From an uncultured Synechococcus sp. (GTDB taxonomy: Bacteria > Cyanobacteriota > Cyanobacteriia > PCC-6307 > Cyanobiaceae), in assembly GCA_913050105.1 (NCBI GenBank), contig CAJWZN010000002.1:1-34117 (forward strand): a stretch of 34,117 bases of DNA, read 5' to 3'. The translations under genes were made by a program, and so were the position numbers. Below the pieces are notes generated by a model. It ran no database searches. It was not told where the DNA came from and saw only the letters and a program-made list of their open reading frames with translations. Position 1 is the stretch's first letter. The number at the start of each line of letters is the position of its first letter. This document shows positions 26,716-34,117 of the stretch, in pieces.

Positions 26716-28623
26716 ATGGCGGTGATGGACGAACAGGGTCAGATCCAGATCCACACCGAAAACATTTTCCCGATCATCAAGAAGGCCGTTTATTCCGGCC
26801 ATGAGGTTTTCCTTCGGGAGTTGGTGAGCAACGGCGTTGATGCCATCAGCAAGCGCCGAATGGCTGCCATGGCTGGAGATTGCAGTGAGGGTGAAGACGG
26901 CTGCATTCGCATCAGGGTTGATCGCGAGGCCAAGACTCTGACCATCACCGACAACGGCATCGGCATGACAGCCGATGAAGTGAAGCGCTACATCAATCAG
27001 GTGGCCTTTTCCAGTGCTGAGGATTTCCTCGAGAAATACAAACAGGAAGATGACGCCATCATTGGCCACTTTGGTCTGGGCTTCTATTCGAGCTTCATGG
27101 TTGCCAAACGGGTTGACCTGCTCACTCGCTCAGCCCGGCCGGATGGAGAGGCCGTGCGCTGGAGTTGTGACGGCTCCCCCAATTTCAGCCTCAGTGCTGC
27201 CGAACGGGACCAACCAGGCACAGATGTGATCCTTCATCTCATGGATGAAGAGCTGGAATATCTCGAACCGGCACGAATTCGAACTCTGATCAACACCTAC
27301 TGCGACTTCATGGCAGTGCCGGTGCAACTGGAAGGAGAAACAGTCAACAAGATGGTGGCTCCGTGGCGCAAGAGCGCGCGTGAACTCTCCGATCAGGACT
27401 ACATCGACCTGTACAACTATCTGTATCCATTCCAGGGTGACCCGCTGCTTTGGGTGCATCTCAATACGGATTACCCCTACAACCTGCAGGGAATTCTGTT
27501 CTTTCCCAAGCAAACAGGTCGAGCCGACTGGGAGAAAGGTGAGATCAAGCTGTACTGCAACCAGGTTTTTGTCAGCGATTCCATCAAGGAAGTGGTGCCT
27601 CGTTATCTGCTACCTCTTCGCGGTGTGATTGATTCACCGGATATTCCTTTGAATGTGAGCCGCAGTGCTCTTCAGACCGACCGACGGGTGAGATCCATCG
27701 GCAACTTCGTAGCTAAAAAAGTAGCGGATCGACTGCGATCTCTTAAAGCAGACGATCCCAAGGCCTATGCAGAAGCCTGGGATTCTCTGGCTCCATTCGT
27801 AAAAATCGGAGCCATGGAAGATGAGAAGTTTGCCGATCAGATAGCGGAACTGATTCTGTTCGGCACCACAGCCAAGACGGATTCAGAGGGTGAAAGCTCT
27901 GATCCAATCGCTGTTGAAAACAGGTCTTACACCACGTTGGAGGGATATCGCAGCCGCCTCGAAAGCGACAACAGCAAGCGTGTGCTCTACAGCACCGATG
28001 ACATCGCCCAGGCCGGAGCTCTCAATCTATGGACATCCCAGGGAGTCGAAGTGTTGAAGCTGGAAACGGTGATCGACACCCAGTTCATCCCATGGCTCGA
28101 ACAGCGGCATGAGGATCTCAACTTCCAGCGTGTCGATGCGGAACTGGACGAAAGCCTGCGCGAAAATGACACTGAGCTCGCCGATCAAGACGGCACAACA
28201 GAATCTGATCGTCTGCGGGATCTGATCAAGGAGGCCCTCAGCAACGACAAGGTGACGATTCAGGTCCAGGCTCTGAAAGGGGATGCAGCACCTCCGGCCA
28301 TGATCCTTCTTCCTGAGCAGATGCGACGGCTGAACGACATGGGTGCCCTGATGGATCAGCGACTCCCGGGGCTCCCTGACTACCACGTGCTGTTGGTGAA
28401 CCGCCGTCATCCGCTGGTGGAAGGATTGCTGAAACTCAAATCAGGCAGCGTTCTGGTGGGAGACAGCGGAACGTCCCCCACGGAAGCGCTGGCCCAAGAC
28501 CTCTCAAGGCATCTGTATGACATGGCTCGACTCAGTGTTGGCGGACTCGAACCCAATGAGCTGGCAGGATTCCAAACGCGAAGTTCGGAGTTGATGGGAA
28601 CCCTGATGCAGAGGGGGATGTAG
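26716..28623 (+). CDS. htpG: Hsp90 chaperone HtpG
   Basis: IHTENIFPIIKKAVYSGHEVFLRELVSNGVDAISK, TDNGIGMTADEV, IGHFGLGFYSSFMVA, DSPDIPLNVSRSALQ. Confidence 0.96.
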   Translation: MAVMDEQGQIQIHTENIFPIIKKAVYSGHEVFLRELVSNGVDAISKRRMAAMAGDCSEGEDGCIRIRVDREAKTLTITDNGIGMTADEVKRYINQVAFSSAEDFLEKYKQEDDAIIGHFGLGFYSSFMVAKRVDLLTRSARPDGEAVRWSCDGSPNFSLSAAERDQPGTDVILHLMDEELEYLEPARIRTLINTYCDFMAVPVQLEGETVNKMVAPWRKSARELSDQDYIDLYNYLYPFQGDPLLWVHLNTDYPYNLQGILFFPKQTGRADWEKGEIKLYCNQVFVSDSIKEVVPRYLLPLRGVIDSPDIPLNVSRSALQTDRRVRSIGNFVAKKVADRLRSLKADDPKAYAEAWDSLAPFVKIGAMEDEKFADQIAELILFGTTAKTDSEGESSDPIAVENRSYTTLEGYRSRLESDNSKRVLYSTDDIAQAGALNLWTSQGVEVLKLETVIDTQFIPWLEQRHEDLNFQRVDAELDESLRENDTELADQDGTTESDRLRDLIKEALSNDKVTIQVQALKGDAAPPAMILLPEQMRRLNDMGALMDQRLPGLPDYHVLLVNRRHPLVEGLLKLKSGSVLVGDSGTSPTEALAQDLSRHLYDMARLSVGGLEPNELAGFQTRSSELMGTLMQRGM

Positions 28624-28650
28624 AAGCTTAATTTGATAGGATGATTATGA

Positions 28651-28667
28651 GATCTGTTTTACAGATC
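28651..28667. repeat. Inverted repeat GATCTGT-TTT-ACAGATC in the rpmB leader
   Basis: Perfect 7-bp arms, 3-nt spacer, upstream of the rpmB SD-like AGAAGGA. Confidence 0.7.
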
Positions 28668-28696
28668 CAGACAATCTCCAGCAGAAGGACGACGTC

Positions 28697-28933
28697 ATGT
28701 CTCGGGTGTGCCAGCTCACAGGAACTCGCGCCAACAACGGCATGGCTGTCAGCCATTCCCACATCCGCACCAAGAAGCTGCAGCAAGCCAATCTGCAGAA
28801 CCGCCGCCTCTGGTGGGCTGAAGGCAAGCGCTGGGTGAATCTGCGGGTAACCACCCGTGCTCTCAAAACCATCCAGAAGAAAGGCCTTGGCGCCTATGCC
28901 AAAGCCCTCGGCGTTAATCTTGCCAAGCTCTGA
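28697..28933 (+). CDS. rpmB: 50S ribosomal protein L28
   Basis: [40 protein letters not shown]. Confidence 0.97.
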   Translation: MSRVCQLTGTRANNGMAVSHSHIRTKKLQQANLQNRRLWWAEGKRWVNLRVTTRALKTIQKKGLGAYAKALGVNLAKL

Positions 28934-28946
28934 ATCGAGGACCAAC

Positions 28947-29504
28947 GTGCGGAGACGAGACCTTCTCATCAACGCCGGTCTCCTTGTTTCAGCACTGTCT
29001 CTTTCACCCTCGAGAGTCCAGGCTCTCGGGGGTGTTGTGCTGAAGAACGGAGAACCGGTTCCAGATTTCGATCTTCCCGGCTCAAGCCGTTCGGAACCCA
29101 GTCGAGAGCGATGGAGCAGCAAAGACCTACGCGGTCGCTGGCTTGCTGTGTACTTCTACCCGCGGGATTTCACCGGCGGTTGCACGATAGAAGCGAGAGG
29201 GTTCGAAGCTCTTCACAAGGAATTTTCTGCGGTCAACACTGAAGTGATCGGCATCAGCGCCGACAGCGTTGATGACCACGAAGAGTTTTGCGACAGCGAA
29301 GGGCTGAGCTTTCCACTTTTATCCGACCCGGATGGTGTTGTGAGCAAGGCTTACGGCTCATGGATGGCTCCTTACTCGCTGCGACACAGCTTTTTGATTG
29401 ATCCGGAGGGAATCCTGCGCGAACGCTGGGTGGCGGTGCGGCCCAGTGGCCATGCCAAGGAAGTTCTTGAAGCCATCCAGGCCCTTCAGAGCACCGTGAT
29501 TTGA
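28947..29504 (+). CDS. Peroxiredoxin (BCP/AhpC-TSA family) with Tat-like signal
   Basis: GTG start; N-terminus RRRDLLINAGLLVSALSL; catalytic region YFYPRDFTGGCTIEARGFE. Confidence 0.88.
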   Translation: MRRRDLLINAGLLVSALSLSPSRVQALGGVVLKNGEPVPDFDLPGSSRSEPSRERWSSKDLRGRWLAVYFYPRDFTGGCTIEARGFEALHKEFSAVNTEVIGISADSVDDHEEFCDSEGLSFPLLSDPDGVVSKAYGSWMAPYSLRHSFLIDPEGILRERWVAVRPSGHAKEVLEAIQALQSTVI

Positions 29505-29511
29505 CAGATTG

Positions 29512-29533
29512 GCGCACCCATGAAAGGGTGCGC
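29512..29533 (+). promoter_or_regulatory. GC-rich hairpin in the peroxiredoxin-ggpS spacer
   Basis: GCGCACCC-ATGAAA-GGGTGCGC, perfect 8-bp stem ending 18 nt before the ggpS ATG (29552); no following U-tract. Confidence 0.65.
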
Positions 29534-29551
29534 AATAAAACGTTTGGTTAT

Positions 29552-31048
29552 ATGACCGTCGAAGGAAATAGTCCTTTCATCATTCTCTATCACCGGACTC
29601 CCTTCGACGAATCAAGAAATCAGGAAGGCAAAAGAATCTGGGTTGATCAGAAAAGTCCTAACGGAATCATTCCGACCCTTAGAAATCTGTTTCGTAGCAG
29701 CAATGATGGAACCTGGATTGCATGGAGGCGATCAGAGTCATCATCGGACATCGAAACTGAGCGCATCGAAATGTCCAATCCTTCGACATTCACACTGTGC
29801 AGAATTCCATTAAGTGATGAGCAAATATCAAGTTTTTACCATATCACTTCAAAAGAATGCTTCTGGCCAATACTTCATACATTCCCAACTCATTTCAACG
29901 TTAATAACGCTAATTGGGAAATCTTTGAAATCGTCAATCGATGTTTTGCTGATGCCGCCTGTGCAGAAGCGGCTGAGGGTGCAACGGTCTGGGTCCATGA
30001 TTACAACCTGTGGCTGGCTCCAGGGTTCATTCGGGCAAAGCGTCCAGACCTGAAGATCGCCTTTTTTCACCACACACCGTTTCCCAGCAACGACGTTTTT
30101 GCAATTCTTCCCTGGCGGGAACAAATTCTTGAAAGCCTTCTTTGTTGCGATGTTGTGGGATTTCATATCCCCCGGTACACCGAAAACTTTGCTCGTGCAG
30201 CCACCACTTTGGTCGGGGCAAGTCGAGGTCCCAAGCAACCTGTGGATCAAAAATTCATCACGGTTGGAACCGCCCTGGCTGAAAGCAGCGTGACAGGACA
30301 TCTCAGCCATGGTGGTCGACAGATTCAGCTCCTGAGTTCACCGGTAGGAACGTCTCCAGATGTGATCCAGCAGTTGTGCTGGAGCGCACCGGTTGAAAGC
30401 CATGGCGAAATGATCGTTCAGGACACAAAAAAGGGTCGGAAACTGATTCTTTCGGCAAGCCGAGTTGATTACACCAAAGGTAACGAAGAACTTCTCTTAG
30501 CTTTCGAACGACTGCTCGAGCGTCGCAGCGATCTTCATGGTGAAGTTGTGCTCATGCTGGCCTGCGTTGCCGCGACCAGTGGAATGAAGATCTACGAGGA
30601 AACGCAACGATCGATCGAAGAAATGGCCGGACGAATCAACGGTCGCTTCAGTCAGATTGACTGGGTTCCCGTGCGGTTTTCCACCAGGCGAATTCCCTAT
30701 GAGGAAATGGTTGCCTGGTTCTGCCACGCCGACATCTGCTGGATCACACCACTGCGCGATGGTCTGAATCTGGTTGCCAAGGAATATGCAGCCGCCCGAC
30801 GCAACCGTGGAGGTGTGCTCGTGCTGTCTGAATTCACAGGGGCATCCGTTGTGCTCGAGGGCGCAGTGCTGACCAACCCGTACTCGAACCGGCGCATGGA
30901 TGAAGCCATTGAGTCAGCGCTAGAGATGCCTGAAGACGAGCAGCGCCAGCGGATGGAGCACATGTCTGAAGCCGTCGAGGCCTACACCGTTCGCGACTGG
31001 GCCGACGAACAGCTGGCTGGTTTACGCGCACCCATCAACGTTGGCTGA
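29552..31048 (+). CDS. ggpS: Glucosylglycerol-phosphate synthase
   Basis: GT20-type: VWVHDYNLWLAPGFIRAKRPDLKIAFFHHTPFPS, SASRVDYTKGNEELLLAFERLL, PLRDGLNLVAKEY; GgpS rather than OtsA is supported by the downstream ggt genes. Alternative TTG start at 29501. Confidence 0.9.
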   Translation: MTVEGNSPFIILYHRTPFDESRNQEGKRIWVDQKSPNGIIPTLRNLFRSSNDGTWIAWRRSESSSDIETERIEMSNPSTFTLCRIPLSDEQISSFYHITSKECFWPILHTFPTHFNVNNANWEIFEIVNRCFADAACAEAAEGATVWVHDYNLWLAPGFIRAKRPDLKIAFFHHTPFPSNDVFAILPWREQILESLLCCDVVGFHIPRYTENFARAATTLVGASRGPKQPVDQKFITVGTALAESSVTGHLSHGGRQIQLLSSPVGTSPDVIQQLCWSAPVESHGEMIVQDTKKGRKLILSASRVDYTKGNEELLLAFERLLERRSDLHGEVVLMLACVAATSGMKIYEETQRSIEEMAGRINGRFSQIDWVPVRFSTRRIPYEEMVAWFCHADICWITPLRDGLNLVAKEYAAARRNRGGVLVLSEFTGASVVLEGAVLTNPYSNRRMDEAIESALEMPEDEQRQRMEHMSEAVEAYTVRDWADEQLAGLRAPINVG

Positions 31049-32310
31049 TGCCGGTGATGCGTCGCCTGCTGTTGATGCTGATGGGTCTGCTGCTGGCAGG
31101 TTCCATCGGTTGGAGCAGCGTGCATCGCCCGGAGCAGGTCACCATCCTGATGCCGGCTCCCTTTGTGGACGCCACAGCCGCGCAGGTGAAACGGTTCAAC
31201 TCTGATCACAGCGGCCGGATCCTGTTGAAGGTCATCAGAGGGCCGAGGGACACCGAATCCATCTCGGATCTGGCCATCAGCAGTCTTCTGCTTGGGACGC
31301 CACCCTTTGATGCGCTGCTGGTCGACGTCACCTGGCTTCCGAAGTATGTGGCCGCTGACTGGCTGCAACCCTTGGATCCATGGTTTGACAGCGACGCCAT
31401 CGACTCACTCGTGTCCGGTGCCCAGCTGGGCAACAGCGTGGACGGTGCGCTGTATCGCTGGCCTTTCGGTGCCGATGTGGGCCTGCTTTATTGGCGAACG
31501 GACCTGATGCCAGCCCCGCCTCAAACCCCCGAGGAGCTGATTCAGATCGCGCAGGATCTGCGAACCGACGGCAAGGTCAAAGAGGGTTTTGTCTGGCAGG
31601 GACGCCAATACGAAGGCCTCAGCTGCAATTTTGTGGAATTCCTCAGCGCCTTCGGAGGAGCCTGGCTCGACCCTGAGACAGGGCAGCCAACGTTCGATTC
31701 GCAAGCAGCCCGTCTGACGGCGGATTGGATGCAACAACTGATCACCCAGGGAACAAGCCCTCTGGCGGTAAGCAACTACGCCGAGCCTGAAACCCTTCAG
31801 GCATTCAAAATCGGCGACGCGGCTCTGATGCGCAACTGGCCCTATGCCTGGGCTGAGCTGCAGTCGGACAGCAGCGCCGTCAAGGGGCGCGTTGGGGTGA
31901 CGACCATGGTGGCTCAGCCCGGAGAATCACCTTCGGCAACACTCGGGAGCTGGGGGTTCAGCCTGCTGCGCGGCAGCCAACATCAGCAAGCCACAGCCGA
32001 AGCAATTCGCGCCCTCACCAGCACGGAAGCGCAACGGGACCGTTTCCTGATGCAGGGATATACCCCCACCCAGGCCTCCCTGTTCCACGACCCGGAACTT
32101 CTTGATGCATCACCTGTGTTGCCTCAGTTGGAAAAGGCACTGTCCATTGCTGAGCCGCGTCCGATCACACCGCTCTATGCCCAGATGAGTGATTTGCTCC
32201 AACGCCAGCTCAGTGGACTGCTCACTGGAAATCGCGACCCCGATCAGGCCCTGGATCAACTTCAAGGCGCAACGCTCACGTTGCTGCGTTCGGCTGGAGG
32301 CGTTTCATGA
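31048..32310 (+). CDS. ggtB: Glucosylglycerol ABC transporter substrate-binding protein
   Basis: Extracellular solute-binding family 1 architecture with N-terminal hydrophobic signal; TGATG coupling to ggpS. Confidence 0.82.
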   Translation: MPVMRRLLLMLMGLLLAGSIGWSSVHRPEQVTILMPAPFVDATAAQVKRFNSDHSGRILLKVIRGPRDTESISDLAISSLLLGTPPFDALLVDVTWLPKYVAADWLQPLDPWFDSDAIDSLVSGAQLGNSVDGALYRWPFGADVGLLYWRTDLMPAPPQTPEELIQIAQDLRTDGKVKEGFVWQGRQYEGLSCNFVEFLSAFGGAWLDPETGQPTFDSQAARLTADWMQQLITQGTSPLAVSNYAEPETLQAFKIGDAALMRNWPYAWAELQSDSSAVKGRVGVTTMVAQPGESPSATLGSWGFSLLRGSQHQQATAEAIRALTSTEAQRDRFLMQGYTPTQASLFHDPELLDASPVLPQLEKALSIAEPRPITPLYAQMSDLLQRQLSGLLTGNRDPDQALDQLQGATLTLLRSAGGVS

Positions 32311-33173
32311 ACTGGTTGCTGGCCCTTCCAGCTCTTCTGCTGATGGCGTTGGTGTTTGGCTGGCCGCTGCTCCGTTACGGCTGGCTGAGCATGCATGCCA
32401 GCTCCGTGCTCACTGGCTTGGAGCCGGTTCCGAATCAAGGAGCCAACTGGATTCGGCTGCTGGAGGATCCTCGCTTTTGGCAGGACGCGGTGCAGACACT
32501 TCGCTTCGGCGCTGTGTCGGTGGGTCTGGAGATTGTGCTGGCACTGGCCATGGCACTTCTGCTGGACCAACGCTGGCGCGGTCGAGGGGTGGTTCGGGCC
32601 TTGAGTCTGCTGCCGTGGGCGCTGCCCACCACGATGATGGCGCTTGGTTGGCGCTGGATCTTCAACACTCCATACGGGCCTCTGGAGCAATTCGCCCAGG
32701 CCGCAGGAGTCGCCCCACTGAATCTTCTCTCCAACCCGGATTGGACGTGGTTTGCCACCGTGATGGCCGACGTCTGGAAGACAACCCCGTTCATCACCCT
32801 GTTGTTGTTGGCAGGTCTACAAACCATTCCCGATGATCTCTACAGCGCCTTTCGGCTCGAGGGTGGCAAGACACGTCAGGCCATCACGGCGATCACCTTG
32901 CCCTTGCTGACCCCTTACATCCTGATCAGCATCCTGTTTCGCACCGCCCAGGCCGCAGGAGTGTTCGATCTGATTCAGGTGCTCACAGGCGGAGGCCCTG
33001 CTGGCAGTACCGAAAGCATCGCTCAATACGCGTATCTCAACGCGATGCGTTTTCTTGACTTCGGCTACAGCGCCACAGTGATGCTGGCTGGATTTCTACT
33101 GCTCAGCCTTGTGATTTTCACAGCTGCTCTCCTTCTTCAATCAAGCGGGCTGTTTCGCCCGCTGAAGTCATGA
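32307..33173 (+). CDS. ggtC: Glucosylglycerol ABC transporter permease
   Basis: MalF-like permease: SAFRLEGGKTRQAITAITLPLLTPYILISILFRTAQAAGVFDLIQVLTGGGPAGSTE; ATGA overlap with ggtB. Confidence 0.85.
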   Translation: MNWLLALPALLLMALVFGWPLLRYGWLSMHASSVLTGLEPVPNQGANWIRLLEDPRFWQDAVQTLRFGAVSVGLEIVLALAMALLLDQRWRGRGVVRALSLLPWALPTTMMALGWRWIFNTPYGPLEQFAQAAGVAPLNLLSNPDWTWFATVMADVWKTTPFITLLLLAGLQTIPDDLYSAFRLEGGKTRQAITAITLPLLTPYILISILFRTAQAAGVFDLIQVLTGGGPAGSTESIAQYAYLNAMRFLDFGYSATVMLAGFLLLSLVIFTAALLLQSSGLFRPLKS

Positions 33174-33988
33174 ACAGATCCCGACCGCTCTGGATAGCGC
33201 TGTTGCTGATGTGGTCGTTGCTTCCGATGCTGTGGCAGCTGATCACGTCTTTCACCAGCGGCGATGCTCTGGTGAACTCAGATATCCCTTTTCAGCAACG
33301 GTGGACCCTGGCTCATTACCGCGAACTGTTGAGTGGTGATCCACCCTTCTGGCGTTATCTGCTCAACAGCTGTCTTGTGGGCGCGGTGTCGACTTTGCTC
33401 ACACTGTTACTGGCTGTGCCGTCTGCCTACGGCATCGCGCGAATGTCTCAGGCTTCCCGCAGGAGCATCAGAACAGTTGTTGGGGCCGCAGCGCTTTTCC
33501 CCTATGTGCTGTTGTTTCTGGCATTGCTGGAATTGGCACGCGAATTCCAGCTGGGAAACAACCTTCTCGCCATCGCCTTGCCCTATGCCGGTCTGGCGCT
33601 TCCCCTGGCGCTGCTTTTGCTGATCTCGGCCTTTGAGGGGCTCCCGAATGAGCTCGACGACGCAGCCCGCCTGGAAGGCCTCGGGCTCTTGGATCGATTG
33701 CGGTGGGTGTTGATGCCGCTGATCGCACCAGCCACTGCCAGCACAGGAATACTGGTCTTCCTGTTCGCATGGAATGAATACCCGATCGCACTCACCTGGT
33801 TGAGCCGTGATGATCTGCTCACTCTTCCGGTCGCCATGGCGCGCATCGCGGGATCGTCGATTTATGCAGTCCCTTATGGGGCCTATGCCGCAGCGACGGT
33901 GCTTGGTTCACTTCCTCTGCTGGCGCTGGTGCTGCTCTGTCAGCGGCAGATCGTGGCAGGTCTCACCAACGGAGCTGTGAAGGGCTGA
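33170..33988 (+). CDS. ggtD: Glucosylglycerol ABC transporter permease
   Basis: MalG-like permease: ELDDAARLEGLGLLDRLRWVLMPLIAPATASTGILVFLFAWNEYPIAL; ATGA overlap with ggtC. Confidence 0.85.
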   Translation: MNRSRPLWIALLLMWSLLPMLWQLITSFTSGDALVNSDIPFQQRWTLAHYRELLSGDPPFWRYLLNSCLVGAVSTLLTLLLAVPSAYGIARMSQASRRSIRTVVGAAALFPYVLLFLALLELAREFQLGNNLLAIALPYAGLALPLALLLLISAFEGLPNELDDAARLEGLGLLDRLRWVLMPLIAPATASTGILVFLFAWNEYPIALTWLSRDDLLTLPVAMARIAGSSIYAVPYGAYAAATVLGSLPLLALVLLCQRQIVAGLTNGAVKG

Positions 33989-34117
33989 TGCTGAAGCTGA
34001 ACACACTCGGAAAGCGTTACAGCACGCGCTGGATCCTGCGGGATCTGAACCTTGAAGTTCTGTCTGGTGAATGTGTGGCACTGCTGGGGCCAAGCGGCTG
34101 CGGCAAGAGCACCGCCC
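33988..34117 (+). CDS. ggtA: Glucosylglycerol ABC transporter ATP-binding protein (truncated by window end)
   Basis: TGATG start: [43 protein letters not shown] (Walker A). Confidence 0.85.
   Translation, partial: MLKLNTLGKRYSTRWILRDLNLEVLSGECVALLGPSGCGKSTA

Noticed and set aside
1-34117. CRISPR arrays, IS elements, prophage or toxin-antitoxin modules
   Set aside because: No regularly spaced repeats, transposase/integrase-like or small paired ORFs with family signatures were found.

Overview
The window looks like a 34.1 kb, gene-dense core segment of a marine picocyanobacterium, probably Synechococcus. That assignment is inferred from gene content (GgpS/Ggt compatible-solute operon, cyanobacterial Hfq-like protein, DUF1995/DUF3110/DUF4330/DUF1257 proteins), not from a database search. 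I support about 31 protein genes and one tRNA-Ser(GGA). Main blocks are: DUF4330, DUF1995, cysteine desulfurase and dapF (-); hfq and leuS (+); pgi (-); a putative lysozyme-like secreted protein (+) convergent with an amidase, M61 peptidase and DUF1257 cluster (-); purN, argC, ribBA, cyclophilin, MTA phosphorylase; murQ, DUF3110, dnaJ and dnaK (-); pstC-pstA-pstB (+); two ferredoxins, an IMPase, hisZ, htpG, rpmB, a Tat-type peroxiredoxin; and a coupled ggpS-ggtB-ggtC-ggtD-ggtA operon truncated by the window end. There are no CRISPR arrays, IS elements or obvious prophage genes. The best leads are non-coding or structural: (1) a dnaK 5' leader whose SD-like AAAGG can pair in a 7-bp stem, which resembles an RNA thermometer; (2) a perfect 13-bp inverted repeat inside the start of the lysozyme-like gene; (3) a ribBA gene with no in-frame ATG/GTG/TTG upstream of its conserved N-terminus; (4) a strong GC-rich hairpin in the ggpS leader and a sharp base-composition break inside ggpS; (5) divergent purN/DUF1257 genes whose start codons share one CATG. 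I found no clearly new multi-gene system.
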